From Prochlorococcus sp. AG-355-N18 (GTDB taxonomy: Bacteria; Cyanobacteriota; Cyanobacteriia; PCC-6307; Cyanobiaceae), in the NCBI GenBank assembly GCA_003278535.1, contig QCEG01000006.1:1-64000 (forward strand): a stretch of DNA of 64,000 nucleotides, written 5' to 3'. The translations under genes were made by a program, and so were the position numbers. Positions 1 through 9,044 of this stretch are shown piece after piece (within the stretch, counting starts at the first letter, position 1; each line of letters opens with the position of its first letter). The notes below the pieces were generated by a model, which was not told the DNA's origin, searched no databases, and saw nothing but the letters and a program-made list of their open reading frames with translations.

Positions 1-680
1 TAACTATTAGTGAGAGGGCGCTTAGAGAGGGTTTAGTTGTTGATTGGATGCTTCGTAAAGGGATAATAAAAAACGAGTTAAATATTCAAAGCAATATTAG
101 AAAAACAACCATAGTTCATCAGGCCAGAAAGTTTGGGGTAGATAGTATAAGAGCTGAGAAAGTTATCGATATTGCCTTTCAAATCTACGATCAGACTAAA
201 AATATCTTTCATAGTGATAATGACCCTAAAGCTAAAGAACTTCTTTGGGCAGCTTCTAACCTTTATAATTGTGGGAAATACGTGAATGTTGTTTCATATC
301 ACAAACACTCTTGGTACTTAATAAAAAATTGTGAGTTGTTGGGATATTCTGAATCAGAAACAAATATTATTGCTTCAATTGCTCGGTACCATAGGAAGAC
401 TCTACCCAAGAAAAGACATGAGTCTTGGCAAAATTTAATATCCAAAGAAGATAAAACATTAGTTCTTGAAATGTCATTAATCCTGAGACTAGCGGCAGCT
501 CTTGATCAAAGACCTGGCAAGGTGATCTCCTCAGTTCAAATAAAATTGCAGGAAAATAGTCTTACATTTCAACTTTTACCTTTAAATAGAAACCATAATC
601 TTCTTCTTGAAAAATGGAACTTAGGATTATGCCGAAATGTAATAAAAGAACTAAAGAATTTGGATTTAAAAGTTATTTAG
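1..680 (+). CDS. ppx: Exopolyphosphatase (Ppx/GppA family), 3' part only
   Basis: The reading frame is open from base 3, before the first ATG at 48, so this is the C-terminal part of a gene cut by the window edge. The first visible residues (TISERALREGLVVDWML) match the end of the Ppx/GppA ASKHA-fold catalytic region. What follows looks like the helical HD-type C-terminal domain, with histidines around YHKHSWYLI and ARYHRK. The family hydrolyses terminal phosphate from long polyphosphate or pppGpp. The last 8 bp overlap the end of the convergent minus-strand gene. The N-terminal ATP/phosphate-binding part is outside the window, so Ppx and GppA activity cannot be separated here. Confidence 0.85.
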   Translation, partial: TISERALREGLVVDWMLRKGIIKNELNIQSNIRKTTIVHQARKFGVDSIRAEKVIDIAFQIYDQTKNIFHSDNDPKAKELLWAASNLYNCGKYVNVVSYHKHSWYLIKNCELLGYSESETNIIASIARYHRKTLPKKRHESWQNLISKEDKTLVLEMSLILRLAAALDQRPGKVISSVQIKLQENSLTFQLLPLNRNHNLLLEKWNLGLCRNVIKELKNLDLKVI

Positions 681-1167
681 TTTTTTTAATAAGTTCTTGT
701 TTTGGAGTTTGATTCTGAGAAGAATCTGAAAATAAATTGAAAATTAAGGACGAGGCGATTAGTCCGAGAAAGCCTGAAATTAAGATAAATATTAGGAATC
801 CTATTGGATTAAAATTCTTAGATTGCCTAGATTTATAATTTTTTTTGGAAACTTCTTCAACTATTTCTTCAATTTTCACTTCTTTCCTCTCTGTCTTGAA
901 TTCATCCATTAAAAATTCTGTATCAAGTTTTAGCTTCTGTGAAATGCGTCTAATCATTGCTTTGATAAATACTTTTTCAGGTAGTTTTTCTTCATTACCT
1001 TCCTCTATGGCTTCAAGTTGATGAGCTCCAATTTTTAAATCGGAAGCCAATTCTTCAATTGATTGATTTTTACTTAACCTAGCCTCTTTAATGAAATTTC
1101 CGATTCTCTTAAAAGAGGAATCTCCTCCTTTATTGTTGATTCCCGAAACAGATTTTATTTCTTTCAA
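673..1167 (-). CDS. RodZ-like helix-turn-helix membrane protein
   Basis: 164 residues. An N-terminal Xre/HTH_25-type helix-turn-helix (about residues 20-75, with IGNFIKEARLSKNQSIEELA and LEAIEEGNEEKLP) is followed by a charged linker and one transmembrane segment (about 122-145), then a short polar tail. This is the architecture of RodZ/YmfM-type proteins, which link MreB to the envelope, but the large extracytoplasmic domain of RodZ is missing. The start is a TTG at 1167; the next in-frame Met is about residue 71 and would remove the HTH. It lies 55 bp downstream of cobM on the same strand and is probably the last gene of the petC-petA-lgt-cobM run. Confidence 0.7.
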   Translation of the reverse strand: MKEIKSVSGINNKGGDSSFKRIGNFIKEARLSKNQSIEELASDLKIGAHQLEAIEEGNEEKLPEKVFIKAMIRRISQKLKLDTEFLMDEFKTERKEVKIEEIVEEVSKKNYKSRQSKNFNPIGFLIFILISGFLGLIASSLIFNLFSDSSQNQTPKQELIKKTK

Positions 1168-1222
1168 AGCAGATAAATTTTTACTAATTATAGTAATTAA
1201 TATTTTTCTATCAACTTTAAAA

Positions 1223-1978
1223 TTATTTATTCCTAAAGAGATGCTTATAAGATGGATTATAAAGATTAGATCTTTTTTGAGAATTACTAATTGCTGGGCT
1301 AATTATGTAAATGGTTGTTCTAATTAGTTTTTTCTGAATAGAAAATTTTTCCATATCTTTTAATTCTATTAATGATGTCCAACCATCATCCCAAGATACT
1401 CTAAATCCAACTATCACTTTAGTCTCTGGAGGGTAAAACTCTAGTAAAGTTTCTTGAGACCTTTTCACATGCCTAGCACTTAGATATAGACATATAGAGG
1501 AATTGTGTTTCGCAAGATCTTTAAGAGATTCTTTTTCGGGCATCCCTGTTCGACCTCCTGCTCTAGTTAAAATTATTGTTTGAGTTACGTCAGGGATGGT
1601 TAACTCAGCTTCATGATATGCTGCAGCAACTTGAAAAGCACTTACTCCAGGAACGACCTCGATTTCAATTTTTTCATTTTTTAAAATTTCGATTTGCTCT
1701 CTAATTGCTCCAAAAAGGCAAGGGTCTCCATCATGCAACCTTATAACAGTTTTCCCTGCTTGAAATTTTTCTATCATAATTGAGGTGATTTGCTCTAAGT
1801 TAAGTGAACTCGTTTTTATTTTTTCAGAACCTTCTTTAGCAGAATCTAAAATCTTTTCAGGAATTAGAGAATCAGTCCAAATAATGACATCTGCAATTTT
1901 TATCTTTTTTAATGCTTTTAAAGTTAATAATTCTGGATCGCCTGGACCAACACCAATAAAGGATATTTTGTTATCCAT
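1223..1978 (-). CDS. cobM: Precorrin-4 C11-methyltransferase
   Basis: 251 residues, normal length for CobM/CbiF. The SAM-dependent tetrapyrrole methylase signature is at the N-terminus ([14 protein letters not shown], residues about 8-21), and the substrate/SAM loop [12 protein letters not shown] is near residue 80. The enzyme methylates C11 of precorrin-4 (or the cobalt form) in corrin ring synthesis in the cytoplasm. The ATG at 1976-1978 overlaps the 3' end of lgt by 8 bp, suggesting translational coupling. cobK and cobO elsewhere in the window belong to the same pathway. Confusion with other methylases of this fold (CobA, CobJ, CobI) is possible, but the [12 protein letters not shown] and [11 protein letters not shown] blocks fit CobM best. 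Confidence 0.88.
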   Translation of the reverse strand: MDNKISFIGVGPGDPELLTLKALKKIKIADVIIWTDSLIPEKILDSAKEGSEKIKTSSLNLEQITSIMIEKFQAGKTVIRLHDGDPCLFGAIREQIEILKNEKIEIEVVPGVSAFQVAAAYHEAELTIPDVTQTIILTRAGGRTGMPEKESLKDLAKHNSSICLYLSARHVKRSQETLLEFYPPETKVIVGFRVSWDDGWTSLIELKDMEKFSIQKKLIRTTIYIISPAISNSQKRSNLYNPSYKHLFRNK

Positions 1979-2864
1979 TCTTTCTATTTTTCCCAGTATA
2001 TGTTCTCAATCTTAAAAAAAATATTCCAATTAATCCAGAAGAAAATAGAAAAATACTTATAAATTGAGCCATTCTTATACCGCCATCACAGAAAGGTGGA
2101 AGTCCACCAATGCATAGTGGGTCAGTTCTTAAACCTTCAATCCAGAATCGTCCAAAGCTATAACTTATTAAATAAAGACAGCTAATAAAGCCAGGCCTGA
2201 AAAAATCTGTTTTATTTTGTTTATTAAAGGTAATAATAAGGACGATGAAAATCAAAAGATTCCACAATGACTCATAGAGAAATGTAGGATGAAAAAATTC
2301 ATAATTAATAAATTCTAAAGGTCTATTTTGGATAGGTATAAATAATTTCCAAGGCAAATTTGTAGGAACTCCAAAGGCTTCATTATTGAAAAAATTTCCC
2401 CACCTTCCTATTGATTGTCCAAGAATAATCGAGGGTATTAATATATCAATAAAAGTTTTTAAATTAATTTTTTTCGACTTACAGAAATAGATAATAGATA
2501 TTAATCCTCCAATTAGACCTCCATGGATTGCTATGCCTCCTTCCCAAACTGCAAGAAAAGAAGGTATTTGAATGATGTTATTGAAAAGTTCAAAAGAAGT
2601 AAAAAAGTACTCTCCGCTATATTGCCTCCACTCAAAAATTACGTAATAAGCTCTAGCTCCAATTATTGAAGAGATTATTAATGATGGAAGTATTTCACTA
2701 ATGTACTCTGGGTTAATATTTCTTGCCTTTGCTAGTTTTTTAGATACAAATAGGCCTATTAAAACTGAAACCGAAATAAGAAGTCCGTACCATCTAATAG
2801 TTATAAATCCTAAATTTAAAAAAGTTTCTCCTGGAGATTGTATAAAAGCTTGAAGTATAAGCAT
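1971..2864 (-). CDS. lgt: Prolipoprotein diacylglyceryl transferase
   Basis: 297 residues with about seven hydrophobic segments, the usual Lgt layout. The signature block [13 protein letters not shown] lies near the middle, and an AIHGG motif comes before it. The enzyme moves diacylglycerol from a membrane phospholipid to the lipobox cysteine of prolipoproteins, the first step of lipoprotein maturation in the inner membrane. The ATG at 2862-2864 is 10 bp downstream of petA, and the gene end overlaps the cobM start. The C-terminal residues after the last helix are basic ([13 protein letters not shown]), consistent with a cytoplasmic end. Confidence 0.95.
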   Translation of the reverse strand: MLILQAFIQSPGETFLNLGFITIRWYGLLISVSVLIGLFVSKKLAKARNINPEYISEILPSLIISSIIGARAYYVIFEWRQYSGEYFFTSFELFNNIIQIPSFLAVWEGGIAIHGGLIGGLISIIYFCKSKKINLKTFIDILIPSIILGQSIGRWGNFFNNEAFGVPTNLPWKLFIPIQNRPLEFINYEFFHPTFLYESLWNLLIFIVLIITFNKQNKTDFFRPGFISCLYLISYSFGRFWIEGLRTDPLCIGGLPPFCDGGIRMAQFISIFLFSSGLIGIFFLRLRTYTGKNRKNG

Positions 2865-2874
2865 TTAGAGAAAA

Positions 2875-3828
2875 TTAGATACCCTCTGCTGCTTGCACTT
2901 TTTCTACTTGTTTTTTCTTTAATACTAAAAGTATTTGTGTTAAGCCTACACCAATGAAGAATGCAATCAATCCAATAACTCTATAAGGGCTCTGAAGTAC
3001 AACCTCAGCATCTAATTGCCCAAAGCCACCAACATTGGGATCATTAGTAAGAGGGTCACCTACATTAATTTTGTCTTGCGCTTTTACGATAAGTTGAGGA
3101 CCAACAGGGACTGCTTCAGTAGTTATTTCACCATTATCGTTTTCTATATTGACTTGATAGCTTCCATCTTCAATTGTTTCTATTGAATTTATAGTTCCTG
3201 CGGTGGAAGAGGTGAATACTACATTATTGCTCTTTTCTCCAGTTGGATATACCTGACCTCTACCTCTATTGCCTCCAATATGTAAAGAGTATTTTCCATA
3301 GTGATATTCTTTATTAGTGAATGGGTCAGGGGAAAGTACAGGGAAAACGATTTCTTTGTTGGTATCGCCAGGTAAAGGTCCGACAATAATAATATTATCT
3401 TTCTCTTCACTGTAATTAGTGAAATAAACCCCTTCTGTCTCCTCTTTTATTTCTTCGGTCCATCTTTCTTCTGGAGCAAGTTTAAAGCCATCAGGCAGCA
3501 TTACAACAGCACCAACTTGTAATGGGACTTCCGAACCATCAGCCCCTATCTCTTTTAAATCATTTTTGTAGGGTATTTTGACCACAGCTTTGAAAACACT
3601 ATCTGCTCCAACAGATTGTGGAACCTCTGCAATTGTAGGCATCTGAGCTAGATGACAATTTGCACAGACTATCTTACCTGTGGCTTCTCTTGGGGATTCG
3701 TAGTTTTGCTGAGCCCAAAATGGATAAGCAAAACTGATCTTTGGATAAAATACAATGCTTGAAATGAAAAGCAGAGTACAAATAAGTAAACTTGTTTTTT
3801 TCATGATTTGATTTTTAAGACCTTTCAT
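2875..3828 (-). CDS. petA: Apocytochrome f of the cytochrome b6f complex
   Basis: About 317 residues from the chosen ATG at 3826-3828. An upstream ATG at 3844-3846 would overlap petC, and a downstream ATG at 3802-3804 would give a more compact signal peptide. A hydrophobic leader ends at FA before the mature N-terminus [17 protein letters not shown], whose Tyr is the axial heme ligand. CANCH is the covalent c-heme site. The large lumenal domain follows, with one C-terminal transmembrane helix and a basic stromal tail ([15 protein letters not shown]). The protein passes electrons from the Rieske centre to plastocyanin or cytochrome c6. It is co-oriented with and directly downstream of petC, the classic petCA operon. 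Confidence 0.97.
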   Translation of the reverse strand: MKGLKNQIMKKTSLLICTLLFISSIVFYPKISFAYPFWAQQNYESPREATGKIVCANCHLAQMPTIAEVPQSVGADSVFKAVVKIPYKNDLKEIGADGSEVPLQVGAVVMLPDGFKLAPEERWTEEIKEETEGVYFTNYSEEKDNIIIVGPLPGDTNKEIVFPVLSPDPFTNKEYHYGKYSLHIGGNRGRGQVYPTGEKSNNVVFTSSTAGTINSIETIEDGSYQVNIENDNGEITTEAVPVGPQLIVKAQDKINVGDPLTNDPNVGGFGQLDAEVVLQSPYRVIGLIAFFIGVGLTQILLVLKKKQVEKVQAAEGI

Positions 3829-3833
3829 TTTTT

Positions 3834-4370
3834 TTATGCCCACCATGGGTTTTCATTAGTTCTAAAGTCAGTTTCTGACCATTGTTTGACGAGTACAGCA
3901 TCATCTTCAATATCGACATGAGCTAGAGCTAAAGATAAAGGCGCAGGCCCTCTTACTACCTTCCCGTTAGTATCGTACTGACTGCCATGACAAGGACATA
4001 TGAATTTATTAGCACCACTATCCCATGGGACAACACAACCTAAATGAGTACAAATTGCATTTAAACCAAATTCTCCTATTTCCCCACCCTCATTAACTAT
4101 TAAATAAGTTGGATCTCCCTTTAGACCCTGAACTAAACTTCTATCTCCTGCTTGATGTGTAGCTAGCCAACCTGTCTTAGTTATTGGATTCCCTAATTCA
4201 TCTTTAGCAGAAGTCCCACCTCCACCACCGCCTGCTCTTAAAGGCATGAAATAATTCGCTACAGGGTAAAGGGCTCCTAAAGCTACACCAGTTGCAGTAC
4301 CAAATGTAAGAAGATTCATAAATTGCCTTCGACCCATTGAAGGGACATCATTGGAACTTAATTGAGTCAT
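3834..4370 (-). CDS. petC: Rieske iron-sulfur protein of cytochrome b6f
   Basis: 178 residues. The two [2Fe-2S] ligand boxes are intact: CTHLGC and CPCHGS. The N-terminus has a twin-arginine type motif (GRRQFMN, about residues 13-19) ahead of a hydrophobic segment that remains as membrane anchor, followed by a glycine-rich hinge ([10 protein letters not shown]) that lets the head domain swing. It carries electrons from plastoquinol to cytochrome f on the lumenal side. It is first in the petC-petA-lgt-cobM run. A 123-bp gap separates it from the divergent DUF3067-like gene and should hold its promoter. tatC, which would export it, is encoded about 0.4 kb away. Confidence 0.97.
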   Translation of the reverse strand: MTQLSSNDVPSMGRRQFMNLLTFGTATGVALGALYPVANYFMPLRAGGGGGGTSAKDELGNPITKTGWLATHQAGDRSLVQGLKGDPTYLIVNEGGEIGEFGLNAICTHLGCVVPWDSGANKFICPCHGSQYDTNGKVVRGPAPLSLALAHVDIEDDAVLVKQWSETDFRTNENPWWA

Positions 4371-4493
4371 TCGCTACTTGGTTCTGTTATTTATTAGTTA
4401 TTATGGAGCAAATTGTTCAATTTCTGTTGCAAATAGATAGGACTTTTAATAATTTAAAGTAAAAGTTTAGGAAGTTTTAATTAATTGATTTAA

Positions 4494-4811
4494 ATGAACC
4501 CATTGCTAGTAGATGAAGTTATACATTATTTGATACATCGCTGGGGGAAAAAATATGATTTTAGACTCTTTAGAAGAGGAAAATCCGTGTATTTTCAAAT
4601 GATGTGGGGATTTCTTGGACAGGAATCATTCCCTTTAAGTGAAGATGAATATAAAAAATCTATAGCTGATAAAATCGAGATTTTAAATAGATGTGGATAT
4701 TCAGAAGAAGTAAGGGAATGGCTAAAGAAAGTCAATGCTAAGCCAAGGTTAGGTCGAGCTGTCAGCTTGCAACTAGATCTTAATGAGAAGATGAAAGAGT
4801 TTTTGACTTAA
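4494..4811 (+). CDS. DUF3067-like small conserved cyanobacterial protein
   Basis: 105 residues, no signal peptide or membrane helix. The sequence (start MNPLLVDEVIHYLIHRWGKKYD, with conserved aromatic and basic positions around RLFRRGKSVYFQMMWGFLGQ) resembles the DUF3067 family of cyanobacteria and plastids. I do not know its function. It is transcribed divergently from petC, and its last 32 bp overlap the end of the convergent tatC. The position beside petC and tatC is suggestive of photosynthetic complex assembly, but that is inference only. Confidence 0.7.
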   Translation: MNPLLVDEVIHYLIHRWGKKYDFRLFRRGKSVYFQMMWGFLGQESFPLSEDEYKKSIADKIEILNRCGYSEEVREWLKKVNAKPRLGRAVSLQLDLNEKMKEFLT

Positions 4812-5538
4812 GATTTTCTGATAAGTAAGTTAATCCAGTACCCACAAAAAATAAAAACACAATAGATATAGATAGCAATGACATGGTCAATGGGTCAGTT
4901 GAAGGGGTAATCACTGCAGATAATATTGCAGAGGAAATTACAACTATCTTCCAATTTGAAATCATTTTTTCTGTTGTGATTATTCCAAGAGAACCAAGAA
5001 TAAATTGTAATACTGGCAATTGAAAAGCTATTGCAGTGCTAGACATTAATAAGAGAACAAAATCAAAATATCTTTCTATAGACCAAGTTGGTTCAACAAT
5101 ATCAGCACCGAAACTAATGAAGAAATTTATTGCTGCAGGGACTAATATCCACCATGAAAAAATTAATCCTAAAAAAAATAGAAGACCTGAACCAAAAACT
5201 GCAGGCAAGATAAGGCTTTTTTCTTGTTTTGTTAAACCAGGAGAAATGAATAATATTATTTGATAAAAAATATAAGGCATAGAAACTATCAATCCGCTGT
5301 AACCTGCAACTTTAATAGCGACAAATAAAAACTCTCCTGGAGCAAGTTGTAGTAAATGAATATCACCAGCTGGAATTTCTAAAAAAGATATTAATGGCTT
5401 TATGATGAGAAAACTAAAGAATATTGAAATAAGTATTGAGTAAATTGAGTTTAGTATCCTTTGACGAAGCTCCTCTAGATGATCACTAAAAGTCATCGAA
5501 TCTGATAATTTTTTTTCTCTTTGACCTGTACCTCTCAT
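4780..5538 (-). CDS. tatC: Twin-arginine translocase subunit TatC
   Basis: 252 residues with six predicted transmembrane helices. The N-terminal cytoplasmic block MTFSDHLEELRQRI is the TatC signature that contacts the twin-arginine motif; LEELR is diagnostic. TatC is the receptor of the Tat pathway, exporting folded proteins across plasma and thylakoid membranes. The ATG at 5536-5538 is used. The visible in-window client candidate is the Rieske protein with its GRRQF motif. The 3' end overlaps the DUF3067-like gene on the other strand by 32 bp. Confidence 0.95.
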   Translation of the reverse strand: MRGTGQREKKLSDSMTFSDHLEELRQRILNSIYSILISIFFSFLIIKPLISFLEIPAGDIHLLQLAPGEFLFVAIKVAGYSGLIVSMPYIFYQIILFISPGLTKQEKSLILPAVFGSGLLFFLGLIFSWWILVPAAINFFISFGADIVEPTWSIERYFDFVLLLMSSTAIAFQLPVLQFILGSLGIITTEKMISNWKIVVISSAILSAVITPSTDPLTMSLLSISIVFLFFVGTGLTYLSENLKSKTLSSSH

Positions 5539-5618
5539 TATTATTTTATAAAAATTGTGTAATAAAAAGGTTTAAAACTACTATTGTCAAAGTCCAATTT
5601 ATTTTTCGATAAACTTAA

Positions 5619-5879
5619 TTATTTACTTAATTTAGGATTTGTTGGATCTGGTAATAAGAAAGGAGGAGCATCATTTAAAGATGATTCACCATAAGTTTCA
5701 TATTCTCTATAACCACCCATTTTCCCATTTGTTTTCATTAAAGCGCTTACGAAGGCAAGTAGTAAGAAAACAGTAGGAGCTCCTATTATTAATGCAGCAC
5801 CAAATAGATATCCAACAATAAATTCTGGAAAGCTATGATTTCCTAAAAATTCATGAGTGCCTAAAAGAAAATCAAACAT
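5619..5879 (-). CDS. Small single-pass membrane protein of unknown function
   Basis: 86 residues, not recognised. A short N-terminal segment (MFDFLLGTHEFLG) is followed by a long hydrophobic stretch (about residues 22-48, FIVGYLFGAALIIGAP onward), then a polar tail that is Gly/Tyr-rich (MGGYREYETYGES) and proline-rich near the end (DAPPFLLPDPTNP). The regular composition, good spacing and lack of overlap support a real gene. It lies 80 bp upstream of tatC and 30 bp downstream of rqcH on the same strand. The tail style recalls small thylakoid subunits, but I cannot assign it to a complex. Confidence 0.7.
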   Translation of the reverse strand: MFDFLLGTHEFLGNHSFPEFIVGYLFGAALIIGAPTVFLLLAFVSALMKTNGKMGGYREYETYGESSLNDAPPFLLPDPTNPKLSK

Positions 5880-5909
5880 TTAGATTTAAAAATTTTTTTT
5901 TATTATAAT

Positions 5910-7634
5910 CTAAATTACTGTTTTAAGATTTTTTTTAATATAATCTTCTCCTCTTGTAGGATTTCCCCAAATAATTTCTCCATTTTTAAAGGAAACGCAA
6001 CCCGGCCCTCCGTTTTTGATTTTTTGCAAATCTTTAATCTTTACTAAATTAATTGGAACTTTAATGTTTCTTTTTGCCTTACTAAATAAAGCAGCTAAAT
6101 CTGCAGCTATTTGAAGATCTTGTTCAGATGCTACTTTAGATGAAGACTTCAAAACTACATGACTGCCTGGTGATTCCTGTGCATGAAACCATAAATCCCC
6201 TTTTTTTGAGAACTTAAAGCTTATTAAATCATTTTGCCTCATATTTCGCCCTACCTGAAGCTTTAATCCTGTGGGAGTATCAACTTGAATTGGTAAAGAC
6301 TCTATCTCGTATGTACTTTTCTGATCTTCTCTTTGCTTCTTGATATTGATATTAAACTCGTTACAAATTTCTTCCATAATTTCTTCTAGTAGTTTGATTC
6401 TCATAGAAAGTTTTTCATGATTTAAAGAATTTAAATTTTCTAGAAGCGTAGTGAATTCGTCTAATCTCTCTATGTTGGTTTTGTAAATACTTAATCTTTC
6501 TTTTATTAATTCTCTAGATCTCTTTAGTTTTTTTGATTTTTTATATAATTTTTGTCCCTTTATAATGTCTTGTTTTTTAATTTCATGTGAAGCGAATATA
6601 TTATCAGCTTTTTTTTTATATATCTCGTAGTTTTCTGATTTTGTCAAAAGATCATATTGAATATTTAAATTCTTTTTCTCAGTATTGGTCTGTTTAAAAA
6701 TTATCCCTTCAATTTTCTTTTCCAATAATTCAAGTTTTTTTTGTTTCAGATGATAATCATAATAATTCTCTAAGCTTGTGCATAAATCTATTTTATTTTC
6801 GCAATTAATTTCCTTATCAAAAAACCAAACGCAATAAAAATCTTGATTGAATGTGGAAAAATTAAAGTTTTTGTTTTTAAACCTGTTTACCCAAATCTTC
6901 CAATTTTTAAATATCTCCTTTAAGTCTGAGTTGCTAATGAAATCAATATTTTTTTCCATTATTTCTGAATTAACAGTGGCGCTAACAACCTCTAATTGTT
7001 TTGTGAGGATAGGGCTTACTCCTTGATAGGTATTTATTAAACAGTATTTCAAAGACTCAGGCACTATTGAAATTGAGTCTTTCCATGATTGAAAAGACTC
7101 ATCTTCTCTAGGTTGTTTTTTGAGATTGACTGGAGGGCCAGAATAAATTGATCCTGTTGAAATTGTTCTAAAACTAGATTGACTTGATTTAATTTGTTTA
7201 CCAACGGCAATTATTTTATGTTTATTATCAAGATAAAAAATATTACTATGTTTTCCCATTAATTCAAAAATTAAATACTTATTAATTTCATCTCCAGGTT
7301 TTTTTGCAAAACTAAATTTTATAACTCTCTCGAAATCATCTTGATCAATCGAAATTAAAGCCATATACTTTAATCCGTATCTTATTTGTTTAGAAAGTGT
7401 GCTTTCTCTCCCAATCTTTTCTGGCTTATTTATCTTTAGTATTCTTGGAGAGTCTCCATTCCATGAAACTTCTAACCATGTTTGAGAATCAACTCCTCTG
7501 AAACATAATTGAATTGTATTAGGCTCTGGTTGTTGGGCAGTCTCAAACTTTGTAGGTAAGATGTTCTTTGTCAAATAATGCAAGACAGATCTAATAGATG
7601 TAATATCCATTATCTGTGGAACACCTTTTTGCAT
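5910..7634 (-). CDS. rqcH: NFACT / Rqc2 homolog (ribosome quality control, formerly FbpA)
   Basis: 574 residues with the NFACT layout: an N-terminal NFACT-N region (the MDITSIRSVLHYL start is diagnostic), a middle helix-hairpin and long coiled-coil region rich in Lys/Glu (about 290-430), and a C-terminal NFACT-R (DUF814) domain with DLWFHAQESPGSHVVL near residue 490. Bacterial RqcH binds obstructed 50S subunits and recruits tRNA-Ala to add alanine tails. Two starts are possible: the ATG at 7632-7634, or the ATG 8 codons later (MDITSI), which matches the family start better. A 50-bp gap to the divergent gmk must hold both promoters. Confidence 0.88.
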   Translation of the reverse strand: MQKGVPQIMDITSIRSVLHYLTKNILPTKFETAQQPEPNTIQLCFRGVDSQTWLEVSWNGDSPRILKINKPEKIGRESTLSKQIRYGLKYMALISIDQDDFERVIKFSFAKKPGDEINKYLIFELMGKHSNIFYLDNKHKIIAVGKQIKSSQSSFRTISTGSIYSGPPVNLKKQPREDESFQSWKDSISIVPESLKYCLINTYQGVSPILTKQLEVVSATVNSEIMEKNIDFISNSDLKEIFKNWKIWVNRFKNKNFNFSTFNQDFYCVWFFDKEINCENKIDLCTSLENYYDYHLKQKKLELLEKKIEGIIFKQTNTEKKNLNIQYDLLTKSENYEIYKKKADNIFASHEIKKQDIIKGQKLYKKSKKLKRSRELIKERLSIYKTNIERLDEFTTLLENLNSLNHEKLSMRIKLLEEIMEEICNEFNINIKKQREDQKSTYEIESLPIQVDTPTGLKLQVGRNMRQNDLISFKFSKKGDLWFHAQESPGSHVVLKSSSKVASEQDLQIAADLAALFSKAKRNIKVPINLVKIKDLQKIKNGGPGCVSFKNGEIIWGNPTRGEDYIKKNLKTVI

Positions 7635-7684
7635 TATTCCTTTTTTAATTCACAAGATGTTTATTTTACTGTAAAAAAATTAAT

Positions 7685-8239
7685 ATGAAAAATCAAAAAA
7701 AACTTATTATCCTTACTGGACCCAGCGGGGTAGGTAAAGGAACAGTTGTTAAAGAAATATTAAGTAAAGAAAAAAATTTTTGGCTTTCAATATCTGCAAC
7801 AACTAGAGAACCTAGAGAGGGAGAAAAGGACGGAGAAAATTATTATTTCTTAAACCAAGAAAAGTTTAAAGAAATGATTGAACAAAATCTTTTTCTTGAA
7901 TGGGCTCAATTTGCTGGAAACTACTATGGAACCCCTTTGTCTTCTGTTAATGAGAAAATAAAAAAGGGATTTACCGTACTACTTGAAATTGAAGTAGAGG
8001 GTGCAAGGCAAATAAAAAATAAGTTTCCTAATTCACAGTCCATATTTTTACTTCCTCCGGATAAAGAAGAGTTAGAGAGAAGAATAAGAAATAGAGGTAC
8101 AGAAAAAGAAGAGGCAATTAAAAAAAGACTCTCAAGGGCTAATTATGAGATTTCAGTGTCAAATCAATTTGATTTTGCAGTAACAAATCACGATGTTGAT
8201 GAAACAGCAAAAAAAATAATCAAGTTAATAAAAACTTGA
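7685..8239 (+). CDS. gmk: Guanylate kinase
   Basis: 184 residues, standard length. The P-loop is GPSGVGKGT (about residues 12-20), followed by the GMP-binding segment SATTREPREGEKDGENYYF. The enzyme phosphorylates GMP to GDP with ATP in the cytosol. It is transcribed divergently from rqcH and convergently with psaFJ, ending 14 bp before the psaJ stop. A perfect 11-bp inverted repeat at its 3' end probably ends transcription. Confidence 0.97.
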   Translation: MKNQKKLIILTGPSGVGKGTVVKEILSKEKNFWLSISATTREPREGEKDGENYYFLNQEKFKEMIEQNLFLEWAQFAGNYYGTPLSSVNEKIKKGFTVLLEIEVEGARQIKNKFPNSQSIFLLPPDKEELERRIRNRGTEKEEAIKKRLSRANYEISVSNQFDFAVTNHDVDETAKKIIKLIKT

Positions 8240-8243
8240 TTAT
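8216..8243. terminator. Hairpin at the gmk 3' end, convergent with psaJ
   Basis: A perfect 11-bp inverted repeat (ataatcaagtt / aacttgattat) with a 6-base loop spans the gmk stop codon, followed on the plus strand by a T-rich run (tttctcttt). It sits between convergent gmk and psaJ, which suits a rho-independent terminator for gmk. All-AT-rich stem, so moderately stable. Confidence 0.55.
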
Positions 8244-8253
8244 TTTCTCTTTA

Positions 8254-8388
8254 TCAGCTCATTGGATGGAATAATAAATCTGGGAAAAACCTATTAAATT
8301 CAATAATTATTCCGGCTGTAAGGCTTAGCCAAATTGCTGCTACCACTGGGGCAGATCTGACAAATTTTGTGTTTAGAATTTTGAACAT
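8254..8388 (-). CDS. psaJ: Photosystem I subunit IX (PsaJ)
   Basis: 44 residues read from the ATG at 8386-8388 to the TGA at 8254-8256. The sequence starts [20 protein letters not shown] and has one transmembrane helix followed by an acidic/aromatic segment ([11 protein letters not shown]), the standard PsaJ pattern including the conserved Glu that helps ligate chlorophyll. PsaJ sits next to PsaF in photosystem I and stabilises it. The gene lies 27 bp downstream of psaF on the same strand, the usual psaFJ operon. It is too short for a 60-residue ORF cut-off. Confidence 0.95.
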   Translation of the reverse strand: MFKILNTKFVRSAPVVAAIWLSLTAGIIIEFNRFFPDLLFHPMS

Positions 8389-8415
8389 TTGTTTTATGAA
8401 AGTTTTTAAAAATGT

Positions 8416-8970
8416 CTAGCGAGGACCATTAAGTGTAATGTTGTTATCTTTCTCTCTTAAATCTCCATTTCTACCTTGTTTGTTAGCAAGAAGTGGCCAT
8501 TGTGCTCCTTTTACAAGACATTTTCTGGCTAATTCTAGGTCAATAATGATTTCAAGATCTGCAGGATTCTTAGTCTTTTTTGATTCAATCAAATACTCTC
8601 TTCCTGACCAACCTATAATTCCAGCAATGTAAATGAACAATACTCCTGGAATAAGTAAATCTCCTTCATGACCTCTGTTTAAAAGGGCTCCCCATGGCTC
8701 AAGAGGAGGTCCAATTATTAAATGTGGAAGACCATCATCTCCGCATGATGCTTTTCCGTATCTTTCAAATCTTGCGATGTCTTTTTGAGTAGTTGCAGAA
8801 TTTGCTCTCTCAATGAATTTAGGATTTTCAGAGCATTTTGTGAGGGCAGAAGCAGTATATTCTGTGCTAGCCCTATCTGCGTTTAAGGCAGGCCCATTTG
8901 CTGCTAGAGCGATTGGAGTAATTCCGAGGAACAGAAAAACTGAGGTTACGATTGAAAAAAAGAATTTCAT
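8416..8970 (-). CDS. psaF: Photosystem I subunit III (PsaF)
   Basis: 184 residues from the ATG at 8968-8970; a TTG three codons upstream is open but less likely. A signal peptide ends near PIALAANGP. The lumenal domain has the two conserved cysteines (ALTKCSENPKF and YGKASCGDDGLPHL). The IIGPPLEPWG block, transmembrane segment and C-terminal region follow. PsaF is the lumen-exposed subunit near the plastocyanin docking side of photosystem I; the lysine-rich eukaryotic docking helix is absent, as in cyanobacteria. It is co-transcribed with psaJ. Confidence 0.96.
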   Translation of the reverse strand: MKFFFSIVTSVFLFLGITPIALAANGPALNADRASTEYTASALTKCSENPKFIERANSATTQKDIARFERYGKASCGDDGLPHLIIGPPLEPWGALLNRGHEGDLLIPGVLFIYIAGIIGWSGREYLIESKKTKNPADLEIIIDLELARKCLVKGAQWPLLANKQGRNGDLREKDNNITLNGPR

Positions 8971-9044
8971 AAGTTGCAATCTTTAATTCCTTATAGTGTG
9001 TTAAGTAAGAAATTAATATTAAAATAGAACAAGTTGAATCAAAA

